DNA of 64,000 bases from contig JABANP010000014.1 in the NCBI GenBank assembly GCA_013115135.1, positions 186,001 through 250,000 of the forward strand. The letters run 5' to 3'. The notes under the pieces are model-generated. The model saw only the letters and a program-made list of their open reading frames with translations. It did not search any database and was not told the origin of the DNA. The translations under genes and the position numbers were made by a program. Every line of letters starts with the position of its first letter. Position 1 is the stretch's first letter. Source of the stretch: Perkinsus olseni (Eukaryota > Perkinsozoa > Perkinsida > Perkinsidae). Positions 36,476-47,837 of this stretch are shown in pieces.

Positions 36476-37499
36476 GGGAGACAGATGACGCTTCTACCCT
36501 CTTATCTCGGCCCTCTCAGATGCCTGCATGCAACCGAAACACTCTGAAACTCGACATGTCCGAAGGAATGGGGTACGCGAGGTCTTCAGGAGCTGCGAAC
36601 ACCATCACACTACCGGTTTCTACAGCCGAAGGGTCTACAATGCAGGCAGTACGCATGCCCCGAAATCCAACCGTCAAGACAAAACCTCAAATTCCAATTC
36701 CGATCGCCCTGCTTGACGAAAATCCAAGGCGACTAACCGAAACTCAAGGGTAACAGCCGATCTCTTGAAAAAGCAACCGTCCTCCGAAGCATGCCGCTCG
36801 GTAACTCCGGTCTCGCCCGGCTAGCTCAACACATTGGCACGCTGGCCAAGAGTTGAACGCGCGAAAAGACAAGGGAGCACTTCCGCTCGTCCTATGGTGT
36901 CCCCTGGGACAGTGCCTTGTCACAGCTTAGGACAGACCACGATATCGTGGGGTTTTTTCATGATTTCCTTAGGCCAGCAGTCTCTGGGCGCTTGAAAAGT
37001 TGGCAACAGCGCCTGAGCACACTTCAGACGGGTCACACTCCTGCCGAGACGCACAGCCGAAGTTGCGTCACGCAACTTGCGTGCCATACCGACTCGGTAT
37101 TACCGAGGCAGTGTTTGCAGTAGCACCCGCACTGGTTGACTCAACGTTAGTCGGAGTGGATATGAGAGAGGAGTATAAGGAAAATGAGCTCCTCTTCTAG
37201 TTATACCCCTTTCTGAAAGAGCCTTTCACGAATGACCGCTCCTCGAACCTTATCGTAAGCCTTACGACGTAGGGTGCAAGTCATGAGTACCTTTCGGTGA
37301 ATACTGAGGAAAATACAGCCGTGCTTCATGGTTGTATTCTCTTTTTCACGACGCATGAATACACAGGCGTAGGGGAAGCAGATTCAATATTACCAGGGGC
37401 GTGTCCCGTCACATCGTCACACCCTAGTGGACACAGCACTTACAAGCGGGAGAACTAATTTCTACAGAAAATCAATCCCGACTCATCGTGGACCAACGA

Positions 37500-38600
37500 C
37501 GGATATCTAGTGCGTGTGTGAGTCTATAGTCCCACGCCGATTCCGGGTCACTGACAATCTTATCGATACGCTTAGTTTGGGGTTCTCTGTAGTGATTATT
37601 ACAGAGCGATCAGATGATTTGCCAAAAAGCTTCTTACTGGAGGCAGATCTGTAATGGCAGAAGAAGCTGCTGCGGCGCCTTTTCGCCAGCTTCGACTCCA
37701 CTCGTTCGTGAGTCCCCTTGACCTCGGGCATCCTTCATTCTCCGCCCGATTGGTTTCGGCTGAACTTCCGAGCATGGCATTACTCAGCTCCACCTGAACG
37801 CAGTCCGTGATGCAGTGCTGCTACAGCCCGTGGGGTGACTCTGCTGCAACCGCGGTTGATGCGGCCGGTCCACCAAGTAACAGAAGCCCGTCGATAGTGC
37901 GGATCGTTTGGGTGCCGCGGAACCGATTCAGAACAGATTTATCAAAGCCAGTCGACGGCTCGTCGCCATCGCGGAGAGCAGGCAGTTTAGCGGGACCGCT
38001 CTATCATCGGCAGAGTCGGGTCGTTGGGAGAGGGACCGACTGTCCTTCCCAGACTGCTGAGATAGTAGTGGAATATACTGCGTCTCGATTGACCAATGTG
38101 TCAGGTGAATACAGGTAGATGCATAGCCTATGCAACATAGGTATCAACGCCACATTATGTAAAAACCGGGAGCCTTCGAGACTCATGGCGCGCTCTGAGT
38201 GCGCCATGTGAGATGTGGCCTATCGTAACGCGAACTCCTTCGTCCGTCCTTCCTCCCAGGAGTAGCTCTCTGTCGTTCGCAAAATTACAACCAAACAACA
38301 TATGTGCCTGTTGTAAAAACAAAGCGATATATAGGTTCCCAACGAGATATTTTCTTTTTCAACCACGACAAAACAGGCGGACCGCCTGTTCTCCACCGGG
38401 TGGAGAATGTCGGCAAATGGCGTATCTCAGTGGTAAACAGCTTCTAATGAGCGCGATACTTATGACCAGCTCGTCAAGTCCATGAGCTTCATAACCTACT
38501 GCCATGCAGTTGCTCTGAACGATGAAGTGAATCAAAAGTATTATAGCACTGAAAAATCGCTAAAGTAGGTGATAGTCACTGCAGTGCACATCGGACAGAA
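37500..38600. repeat. Non-coding flank shared with 43130-44180
   Basis: No gene is supported. This is the 3' flank of peptide copy 3 on the minus strand. It is homologous in direct orientation to the flank of copy 4 (for example GGCAGAGTCGGGTCGTTG at 38010 and 43445, and GAATGTCGGCAAAT at 38404 and 43936). A short tail near 38437 also matches the first two units (GAGCGCGATAACTTATGA-like). Confidence 0.65.
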
Positions 38601-38601
38601 A

Positions 38602-39007
38602 TCACTCTAAGTTCACTGCAGCGCAGCATGCGCATGTGAGACCGCCACCGCAATCGTTCGCGTAACGCCAACAAACAGGATCAGCAATAATACCAAAGAC
38701 GGAACTAATGCATTCCTTGCAATATATGCAGTTCAGAAGTTCATCTGGGACGTCCCCGCCACCGTGGACGCCAAGCTTGTCAGGTGAGCCTCGTTTGACC
38801 GACTTCACCGAGAACTGGGCCATCCGAAGCAGCTGGAGGACGGAGGACAGAGCCATCGTAGGAGCCATCATAAGAGGAGAATTGGCTTCTGGCGGTATCA
38901 TCCTGCACGATGCGGGGGTCGATATCATTGGCCTCGGAATCACCCTCCGGAATAGCAAGAGTAGCACCAATGCTGAACACGATGCTCACAACAACAAAGG
39001 GCTTCAT
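38602..39007 (-). CDS. Cysteine-rich secreted peptide, copy 3 (one intron)
   Basis: Exon 1 (39007-38809) encodes MKPFVVVSIVFSIGATLAI, a signal peptide, and an acidic region (EGDSEANDIDPRIVQDD). A 64-base intron (38808-38745, GTGAAG...CCCAG) restores the frame into exon 2 (38744-38602). Exon 2 gives DELLNCIYCKEC, GIIADPVCWRYANDC and GGGLTCACCAAVNLE. The spliced product is 113 residues with eight core Cys in the order C-x2-C-x2-C-x12-C-x6-C-x5-C-x-CC. The unspliced reading is frameshifted. This donor is about 15 bases further into the old intron than in copy 1, so the splice site has shifted between copies. CTATACACC upstream gives a TATAGAC-ATG acceptor-like site. Confidence 0.7.
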
Positions 39008-39130
39008 GTCTATACACCAAATTGGGTTTCGATGATGAGACGAGACTTCGGAGCGGAGGCGATAACCTTGCTGGTGCTAAGCTAAGCTGTCGCCTAGCTT
39101 GATAGTGACGCCAATACTGTCCGTCACCGG
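39008..39130 (-). promoter_or_regulatory. Upstream block of peptide copy 3
   Basis: A diverged version of the shared block (ACTTCGGAGCGGAGGCGATAA) lies at about 39044-39065. The inverted repeat AGTGACGCC...CGTCACC lies at about 39107-39130. Confidence 0.4.
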
Positions 39131-41585
39131 GGACAAATGCGTACCTCCACTCCTCTTGGTCCCGTTAGAGATCTACCATGCTTTGGCAACCAGAATGCTC
39201 TGAAGGCCTGCATGTTTAATGACATACCTATAAGCATCTATGGACATTATCCATAGGTATGAGTTACTGGAGTTCTTCGGCTAGGCGACGCTATCGACGT
39301 AGGCAATAACGCTATAACGCTACACTAGCAGTGGCCCGACTCACGGCTGAGTCGCTCAACGTAGCTCGAACTCTAGGCAGCACGCACGAGCAGCGCAGTC
39401 GTTGTGGACGTCTATCACGACGGCATGCGATAGGACGGCCTCTTGTGGAGATAGTTGCATCTTCGCATTCCGCGCGGTGGCGGCCACGGGCCGCTCATCA
39501 TTGGGCCGATTACTTCTTTATGCACGCCTGAACTGCTGATTCCTAGCTGAGGGAGTAGTTCCAGCGAATTCATGCAAAGAGGGCAAGCTCAGGAAGCCGA
39601 TTAAATCGGCTTCCTTAAAATCGGCCCGATTTTATCTTCTTCTCGTCTTGCGTTGTCCATGAACGACCGCCGATGAGCAACACTATGCTATGACATGTGG
39701 AAAGTGACTTTCCGAAAGTCTCTTACAAATCCAACCGAGCGTTGTCGGTCCGGGCGTTCGTTTGCCATGATTCGCCTCAAGCTTCAACTATGAGTCCGAG
39801 CTTAGTAGGGCTTTTCTAGGTTTCGGAAGCCTGAATCCGTGGGATCCACGGGTTTCTCTGAGCCTAAGGTTGTTGCATTGTCATACTTGCTCGTGTGCTT
39901 AGATTGCCTCCGCTATTACGTGTATCGCATAGTAATGCATCAGAAGTAAGTAAGCGCAGCTTGTGATGGCATTTGATCGCAGTTTTTCCATCGGACAAAA
40001 TTGCATACTTATCCACCGTACACTGTTCTACAAGCCTAACGAACCATTTCGGACTGACAGTCCGCAGTGTGGCCCACAGTGTGGGCCTTTTTTCTCAGTT
40101 TTTGACGTCGAGAGCGACGCCTTGTAAGGTACTGTCACGAGTCCAGTGATGAACCGTCTGGGGACTAAATAATCATTATTTATTGTTTATCATTATTTAG
40201 TAACAGTATACAGTATCTGGGACGCATTATTTAATAATGCGTCCCAGATACTGTTACAGTATTACTGTATACTGTCACTAACAGTACTAACAGTTATCAA
40301 CAGTTATTAACAGTCTGTTAGCAACTGAACGAAGCTCTGAATCTTGGCCAAATTTTCAACACTGCAGAATCTTGAGTTCTGTCAGAACTCGAGATTCTGC
40401 GAGATTCGCCCTGTTGTAATAAATAATGCTCCCTTGAGTGTATCAAGTCACCGAAGATGTGAAGCGCATTGAAGGGGAGAGTCAGGGTTCAAAGCACTAC
40501 TTCGTTTTCGCGAGCCCTGAGCAGACTGGGATCCTACAAAATTGATGATTATCGTGCTCTGATTGCGGCGGCTGAAAGTGGGAGTCGCTTTCACGATCCA
40601 TACTCCAGATCCACAGTCTTTCACCGGTAACGACATAGTGGCCCGTTATTTCCAGTATTATCAGCAGTCGTAGGCCCAAGAACCCAAGCATCTAGCAGAT
40701 TTAATCTGCCAGATTATGACTACTTTTGGTGGTGTCAAAGTTAAGCTAGGAGATGCAGCCTTTTAAGACCATCCAGATAGACTTTGAGGCTGCTGCTAAA
40801 GGCGGTAGAAGCATTCTTTATCCAAGGCAGTATTAAAGGTGGTGTATCTGTGGACATGATTGAGGCAGTCTGCATTGCAGTCCCGCCAGCCGGTGGATAA
40901 GATACGTTGGCAGAGGCATTCGTGGCAGTCGTAGCGGACGAGGGAGAATCTTCATGCACATGCAAAACGGCTCGAGACTGTGGTGGCTGCCGCCATATAT
41001 ATGCCTCCCAGCTGGCGGTCGGCGTACAAGACGAGTGAGTTGCGCAAGCTTTGGATCGTAGTGTTAACTGATTGAATAAGTGTTATTCGGAGAGAGTTCG
41101 AACCGAGGAGTTGCACACTACTAGCGAGTCACTAGGTACATTCCTGAAAACCAAAAGTTTCGGAAACTAATACGTGCTCCGTCAACTAGAAAGAAGCTGG
41201 CGCCTTGGGGGGGTTGATTCAGTAATTGAGGCGCCATCACCGGCTCCCACGACAACGGACAGCAAAGGTGAATCTCCGGTCGACACCTGAATGCGAGTGG
41301 GCACCGCAGCGAGCATGTTGATGGGGCGGCAAGACGTGCCCCTGTGTCCGTCGTTCTCACCAGCGGCAGTTCTCGGTGATTTGCCCTACTACAACCAAAC
41401 ATTAACTCGTCTATTTTAGTAATAATACGAAAGAAGCAGCAAATAGGCTCGGTGATCAATGAAGGCTACCCAACGCCTCGACATCAAGTGAGATGAGGGG
41501 AGATAGGCAATGCCTATCAGATGCCTATTAGGCATCTTTCTCCAAGAAGTCCATTCTGACTATGGACATGCAGCACCCTACCCCC
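39131..41585. other. Accessory stretch without genes
   Basis: No coding gene is supported on either strand. It holds an AT-rich tract with a perfect hairpin at 40211-40253 and runs of AACAGT repeats to about 40320. An imperfect nested palindrome lies near 39219-39261 (CATACCTAT...ATAGGTATG). It may be decayed mobile DNA. Confidence 0.5.
40211..40253. repeat. Perfect 21-base inverted repeat
   Basis: The arms 40211-40231 and 40233-40253 are exact reverse complements around one T (CAGTATCTGGGACGCATTAT... and its mirror). Flanking sequence is AT-rich with several AACAGT units, including AACAGTATACAGT before and ACTGTATACTGT after. This looks like a cruciform-forming or foldback element end. Confidence 0.8.
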
Positions 41586-42039
41586 AACCGCTGTATTACG
41601 GTGGTATATTCTGACGACTCCGTGACCCCCGGATGCTACGCATGCTGTGCCGTCGCGTGAAAAGACCAGCGAGGTACGTGACAACCCTAGGTCTCAGGTT
41701 GCCGGGCAACCGTTGCCCTCACATGCCACGCTCTTACAAGCCGAGCTCGTCGGCATCCTGCAAGCTGCGGTGTCAGCTCGGTCTCGGATGAAGCATGAAG
41801 AACTTCACATCCGAATTTTCACTAACCGCAAGCGGGCGAGTGATCGAGTGACGGTGAGCTCACCAAACCGAGACTCCGGCTGCGCGCTAACCCAATGGGT
41901 TAAACCCATCTCGTGATGACACGTCTGAGCAGACTGCAAGTCACTCTCGAGCTGGACCAGCTCGACCAGCTGGTGTATACACCTTCTAAAGGAAGCGTCC
42001 GCCACTCAAAAGCTGATGCGGGCGCGCGAGCTGCCTCGG
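41586..42039 (+). pseudogene. RNase H domain relic of a retroelement
   Basis: Three pieces in different frames resemble a type I RNase H. They are CITVVYSDDSVTPGCYACCAV at 41589-41649 (catalytic DGS seen as DDS), TLLQAELVGILQAAVSA at 41728-41780 (the conserved AEL-x-AI-x-A helix) and VRHSKADAGARAAS at 41998-42039 (the AD-x-x-A end). Frame changes between them show decay. Such a domain usually closes the polyprotein of non-LTR retrotransposons. No reverse transcriptase remains nearby. Confidence 0.5.
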
Positions 42040-42071
42040 TTTACGGTATCGATACTGATCTGCACGGGGTA

Positions 42072-42299
42072 GTCCAACTGGGACAATGCCAATTCGGACA
42101 GTGATCAATTCGTACACTTCCCAACTGGGACAGAGGCAGACGTTCATTCGGACAGCACCAACTCGGATACTTAGACTGCCCGGCCATATGAGCTTGATTT
42201 TCGCGAACGTTTCGTGGTGTCTCAATCGGTAATTTCCCAGTTGATACCGAGTTGAGGTGTCCGACTTGGCACCACCTCGACACAAGTATCCGACTTGGA
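42072..42299. repeat. Short degenerate repeats with inverted partners
   Basis: Six direct variants of CAACTGGGACA occur at about 42075, 42090, 42105, 42122, 42144 and 42159 (CAATTCGGACA, CAATTCGTACA, CAACTCGGATA and others), the first ones 15-17 bases apart. Three inverted partners follow (ATACCGAGTTG near 42244, TGTCCGACTTGG near 42258, TATCCGACTTGG near 42287). The array could fold back on itself. Confidence 0.6.
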
Positions 42300-43129
42300 C
42301 TACAGTGTGATCGCTAGGCCGTTCTTTCCGCTATTTCGTTCCCACAGCGTCTGCTCTCCGGGTTCTCTGTGAGCTTGATGCGGACAGTGACGTGTGGAAG
42401 CTTGGTAGTGGAATGAGAGGAAGGGACGGGCTGGGCTCAACAATCGCCCCGCCGAGCATCCGAGATGCTCGACACAGCTAGGCCCCAAGGGGACCTGGCG
42501 ACATGAACACCAAGGTACCACACCGCGTCACTGCGTGACGTGTGGGCTCCCACACGCAAGCCCACCGCGAGGCGGGATCGCGTGAGACTCACGCCGTGAG
42601 TTTTACACCGATGAAACAAAGTTTATCGGAGTATAAAAACTCCGTCTACGATCTAGGTAACTCGCGAACCTGACAGTGGGATGCGACGTAAGCAAGCCCT
42701 CCACAGACAGAGGGACGTGACCATGCCAGGGGATGGAGAGCCACGATGGCTGATCCCCAATGCCAGATCTGTACTTGCTCCGATGCTACCCACTCCTCCG
42801 CCTTGGCAGGGAGCTTTCCTTAGGGAGCGCATTCGAACGGGGAGGCTTCCTTTCCCTAGCATGATCCGCTTACACATCCCGGAGCTGTGTGTACCATCAT
42901 GCATGGGTAGCTTGGTCAGTCGACGATCGTAAGTTCTTCCATAATGGAAGTTCCATTCGTGTAGGCATAGTGGCTGCCATTGTATATTGCGATGCTTCAA
43001 CTGATTGTATATGTTACTGGAGGCAGACCTCTCACGGCAGGAGAAACTGCGGGTGATGCAAACTCCCCAGGAGTTACTCCTGGTCGCCGGGCCGGCGACG
43101 CCGCCGGCTTCAACTTCAGTCGTTACGCT
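42300..43129. other. No supported gene
   Basis: Open frames up to 165 codons exist on the minus strand, but they have no recognisable motif and overlap plus-strand frames of similar quality. I leave them unannotated. Confidence 0.4.
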
Positions 43130-44180
43130 AGCACCCTTCACCTCGATCACCCTTCATTCCTCGCCGATTTTATCTCGGTCGAACTTCCAAGGGAGACATC
43201 ACTAAGGGACATCTGAGAGCGCAGTCCTTGGTGCTTCTCCACTCCGCGGGGATGACCCGGCTGCGCCCGCAGCGCCAAGTATCTGAAGCTCATGAAGAGT
43301 GCGGATGATTCGCACTATTCATGAGATTCAAATGATCCGCAGCGGATCGTCTAGGATGCCTCGGAATTCTTTTACGACGAATCTGTCAAAGCTAGTTATC
43401 GACCCCGCCGAGTGCGGGCAGTCCAACGGGATCGTTTTACCGTTGGCAGAGTCGGGTCGTTGCGAGAGGGCCCTATCACCTTCCCTGGACTACGGAAGTA
43501 GTCGTGCATCACACCGTGTCTTCATTCTTTTGGTATTGGACACTTGAGCAACCTAACGCAGTCAACGTTTATTACCCATGTTTCAGGTGAATAGAGGTAG
43601 ATGCCTAGGCATCATCGCTACATTATCAAACTACTGATGGCCTATCAGTGTGCGCCGCGAGAAATTTAGCCAATCGAGAATGTTATTGATCGTGGGAAAG
43701 CGAGCTGCTTTATCCGTCATTTTACTCCGGGGTTCGAGTCTCTGTCATTTGCAGTATTACAACCCAACAACATCTCAGGTTGTTGTAAAAAGGAGACGAC
43801 CAAAGCGAAATATAGGTTCGGATACCAAACAAGGTTGTTCATTCCATTGGATCGCAATATGATTGCCTCGTTTCCAAACGCGATCATATCGTGACGATAT
43901 TCGCCTGTTGAGATCACGAAAAAGCAGGAGGCAAAGAATGTCGGCAAATAGCGTGTCTAAATGATAAGCAGCTTTTGATGAGCGCGATAACTTATGACCG
44001 GCTCATTAAGTCCGTGAGCTACATAACGGTTATGTCATAACCCACTGCCATGCAGCTGCGCAGAACGATGGAGTGAATGAAAAGCATTATAGGCTATAAT
44101 GCTTTTCATTCCATAGCTATAATTTATAGCTCTGGCATATCACTCCAGTATGTGATAGTCAGTGCAGTGTGTTGCAGACC
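43130..44180. repeat. Non-coding flank homologous to 37500-38600
   Basis: This is the second copy of the peptide 3' flank, in direct orientation. It includes a perfect hairpin at 44075-44111. No gene is supported. Confidence 0.6.
44075..44111. repeat. Hairpin with 17-base arms
   Basis: GAATGAAAAGCATTATA at 44075-44091 is mirrored exactly at 44095-44111 across GGC. It lies about 75 bases beyond the stop of peptide copy 4 and is not found at the equivalent place in copy 3. Confidence 0.75.
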
Positions 44181-44184
44181 AAGA

Positions 44185-44489
44185 TCAGAGCTTAGAGCAG
44201 CAGGCACACGTGAGACCGCCACCGCAATTGCTGGCGTAAGTCCAACAAGGTGGATAAGCAATAATACCGAAGACGGAATTGATGCAGTCCTCGCAATATT
44301 GGCACTTGAGATACTTATCTGGCAGAGTCCCGCCGCCGTGGACGCCAAGCTGGTCAGACGAGCTTCCTTTGACTGACTTCACCAAGAAGTGGGCATCCAG
44401 AGCAGCTGGAGCATGGAGGACAGAGCCATCGTGAGGGGAGAATTCGCTCCTGGCTGCATCATCCTGCACGTTGCGGGGGTCGATATCAT
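44185..44489 (-). pseudogene. Cysteine-rich peptide copy 4, 3' half
   Basis: Homologous to copy 3 from IDPRNVQDDAARSEFSP through QYCEDC and YPPCWTYASNC to the end CACCSKL. All eight core Cys are present. The signal peptide half is missing; homology stops abruptly at 44489 and resumes at 47894. One base is missing relative to copy 3 upstream of the old intron, so the spliced form would be out of frame. It is therefore broken in two ways. Confidence 0.8.
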
Positions 44490-45090
44490 CCAGTGTGGTA
44501 AAATAGGGCCCCATTCCTTGGGCCACGTCGTTCGCGAGGCTTCCTCAGCCTCGGATGCTACGGAAATTTCCTCGGCGGCTCATCCAATGCAGGAGATATA
44601 AAATTCAGAAATGCCGTCGCGGGTTTATCCCGTTGGGAAATGTCACGTACTACAAGCGTTTGTCAAAGGCCGTTTGGTGAATGCCAATCGACGAACGACT
44701 TGTTTTGTGATTACTTCTTGCTCCGGAAAGCTCGTGAACTTCGACACCGAGATTCGCGGTGCGAATCTCGCTACTCTCTAAGAACCACTACTAGGAGTTT
44801 CGAAGCCTCTAATCTAATTTTATTTATCCGCGCATCCACCTAAGATTGACAACACCAAGCACGCCGTTGAAAAACTCTCAAGTCGTGTTCAACGCTAAGG
44901 TGCGATAGTCAATGAGTTAACGAGAAAAGTCCAGGACTTTAAGTCCTTATGCTTCCTACTGACCGTGTAGCCCCAAATACTACATCATATAGTCTGCATG
45001 AGAGTCTCATGATGAGACGAAACGAGCTGCTCGTAGGATACAACTCTCTACGAAAGCCTCTTGTCGAGGGGTAAATCGGTAATCCGAAGA

Positions 45091-47837
45091 CTACCAATCA
45101 TCGGAAACCGAAGACTCCGAGGAATCTGCGGAGCTGCGTGGGCTGCATGGCCCTGACTTCCCGCCTGCACCCTCTTCTACCCTCATGCGATCCTCGGCTT
45201 TGATACACGAAAGCTCCGGGTGAGGATTCACCGAACAAATTCTGTCGACGACCTGCGACACGGTGTAAGACTTCTGCCGACGTTGGGCTCGTTTATTGGC
45301 CTTCCGATTGAAGCCACTGAAGCTTTGCGGCATTCTGAAGCTTCAAGAAATCCATCGAGAGCGTCACCGGACAAACCAAGCCTATTCCAGGCTATGATTC
45401 CTTCATCGGATATGACTTCATGATTTAAATGACGCCTGCCAGTAGGGTCGGTGGTGTTGAGGCAACTACACATGGCCTCCACCACCGATTCATTATATGT
45501 TCGCATCGATAGACATCCAACCAGGAAAAGTATATCTTCTATGCCAATGTAATGGGGGCGAGAACAGTGGAGCATTTCCCATACTTGAGACATATCTATC
45601 TCTCCATCGGCGGTCTTCGGCGAATCACTGGAGCGGATCCGATCCACAAGGATGGCGTATTCCGAAGTCAACTCCTCGATATCGAGACCGTACGATTCTC
45701 TATCGATAATCGAAGCTCCTGCGACCTCAATCAACTCCGCTGTATCCGCGCATTGCTCAACTCCTGGAGACATGTTAGTGTCCAGCTTCTTATCAGTGTC
45801 CGAGAGCTCCGACTCCCACGAGCTGCCAAGAAGGGCTTCACCACTGAAGAGCTGCGAAGCAGCAACGAGCCATTCCGGAAGGTCGGACAGAATACGGATA
45901 TTGAGACTCCCCTTCAGCTGTGAGAGCCACGACACCATGAATTGAAAGGCCCGTACCATTCTCGAGTCAGACACCGCCTCAAGAGCAACTCCTCTCCAGC
46001 GAGGATCTCCGGTAAGATTAACGGCAGACAGCGAAGGAAAGCAATCGATATCAAACAGTTCCTCGGGTACCCGAGGTATTGAAGAGTCCCCGTGTATATC
46101 TGAGGTACCGTACCTCAGATATACACGGGTACTCTTCGATGGCACCGACTAGCATTTCTAGCGCCGTTATTCCGACAATGAGGGAGTCCCTCAAGGCCTG
46201 GATGGCACCCGCTGTTCGCCACGGTCGAGCAAAAACTTGTTGAGAACAACCCGAAGCCTTGCTCACGTGTTTCATCGTGTCGCAGGCCAATAGGTATTTA
46301 ACCATCCAATCACACCGTGTTATCCCAGGCCCTCCCATATGAACGAGCAATGGATAATTACGTGAGAAGTTCTCGTAGACACGAGTCTCAGAGCTCGCCC
46401 ACCGCGTAGGCATGAAGGCTAAAGGCACGAAGTAGGGAACCCCGGTCTCAAATGAAGCCTGCTCTAGCGCCTCGAATGCCTTCCCATGCCTCGCTGGCAT
46501 GTGCTGGTGAAGTTCGGATCGGACATTAGTAGTGACTTTACTCGCATCAGTGCAAGCAAGCTCCAGCCTATGCGCCACACACCATGTATGAAAAGAGTAG
46601 TAGGATCAATTTCGAGGTTGGCCCGCAACTTATCACCCAGACGCAGATTGTGGTACTCTCCGTCAGTTGCCACCGCCGTTAAAAATTTCCTCAGAAAGGA
46701 CTTTTCGAAGACATCTTCCAATGTTCGCACCACAAGGTCGGCCAAGCCCTTGCCACTCTTATCCGAAACAATGGGGGCACTTAGAAGATAACATGAAATG
46801 CGACCATTGACAAGGGTGAAGGCGGCTACGGGTTGTAAAGTTCTACGACGAATAGTCACTTTGTCGCAAGACGAAGCCATAGGCGAGGGTCTGTTGCCGA
46901 AGCATAACCAACGCCGAGTGAATAATGCACGTATGCGCCCTTTCATTTCTTTTATTATAGCTTGTATGAACAAAGGTCGAGAAAGAATTACGAGAGTGCC
47001 CCATATCACCTATCTTCACACCATTAACAGCATTGAGGGCTAGTAATCTTTCATAACAACGGCCACTCATGTTTTCCACCACCGAGAAGTATACACATCT
47101 GGCCACAGCGAGCTCTGTCGCGCGGTCTCTCGCCTTCTGCCTTGTATCCGCAAAAGCCAGGCATTTGAGATGTGTTGAAGTCTTCAAGTGATCACGAAGG
47201 GCGGAGAGTAAGTCTCTACGGCGAGCCGAATCGAGAGCATCAGGGCATTGGAAGACTCCAATCCTCTCGAGGCCTCCCGGGCGGTCCCGAGGCTGCAGAG
47301 AGTATTTGTGAGTACAACAAGTCGTGCACTCAACCACTTGGAATGCGTCATTCACTCTGAATGGACCAAGGCCCGACACCTCCCTTCTTGAACTCGAGCT
47401 TGCCCTTCGCTTCTCGATCAAACTTCAAGTGCTCCTCCAGCTTAGCTTTGATGTCCTCGAGCATCTCACTATGCATCCTCAGAGTAGCGGACTGCGTGCG
47501 CAATAGCCCGGTAGTTGAAGTAGGAACGTTGAAGACCGGGAATGGTTCAACGGGATCCTGTTGCTGGGCCTCGGCTGGCTCGAGTTTCTCAGCCACATCT
47601 CCACGCGGGACTCGGACTCGCTCTCTCTCCTCACCACCTCTCCCGTGATTCTCAGGGGCTCTGCCGCCCGCCACTGCCTCTCCTTGAGCGAGCGCTGATG
47701 AAGAAGTGGAGCGAGATGCGCCATCCACCGCGAGCATATCCACGTCTTCCGCAGCTAATGAGTAACTGGTTCATGCTGAACCGCGACGAAAGCACCATCT
47801 CACCTCCTGATTCGCCTTGTGCGGCTCGCCTCTTCAT
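45091..47837 (-). pseudogene. Decayed hAT/ZNF862-like transposase
   Basis: From 47837 (MKRRAAQGESG) a 49-base intron (47803-47755) leads in phase to AAEDVDMLAVDGASRSTSS and a coil (LEDIKAKLEEHLKFDREAKG). The following blocks match hAT-type proteins: HLKCLAFADTRQKARDRATE, a DDE-core-like AVATDGEYHNLRLGDKLRAN, the CVAHRLELACTDASK block, MPTRWASSETRVYENFSRNY, and a C-terminal dimerisation-like part (NHEVISDEGIIAWNRLGLSG). The reading frame changes near 47360, 46880, 46575 and 46100 and near the C-terminus at about 45290. At 46575 a one-base insertion or two-base loss splits the HCVAHRL motif. Some changes may be introns, but the gene looks inactive. Confidence 0.7.
46081..46137. repeat. 28-base inverted repeat inside the transposase relic
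   Basis: The arms 46081-46108 and 46110-46137 match at 27 of 28 positions around one C. It sits where two transposase frames meet (...GAIEEYPCIS and SDIHGDSSIPRVPEE), so it probably arose by a small inverted duplication that broke the frame. Confidence 0.85.

Larger units (their letters stand above)
34607..37490. repeat. Tandem duplication unit, second copy
   Basis: This is the direct repeat of 30459-34606, shortened by internal deletions. It includes the pseudogene of the upstream plus-strand gene, peptide gene copy 2 (36058-36360, minus) and the same flanking non-coding blocks. No other gene is supported in it. Confidence 0.85.

Noticed and set aside
33124..39007. Frameshift mutations in peptide copies 1 and 3
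   Set aside because: Each break is removed in phase by a normal GT-AG intron (33135-33213 and 38745-38808), so an intron is the simpler reading.
42653..43150. A 165-codon minus-strand open frame
   Set aside because: No motif, poor composition, and an equally long plus-strand frame overlaps it.
43690..43760. Possible tRNA on the plus strand (GGGGTTCGAGTCTCT)
   Set aside because: No D-arm or acceptor pairing, and the homologous flank near 38260 lacks the TTCGA, so it is a chance B-box.
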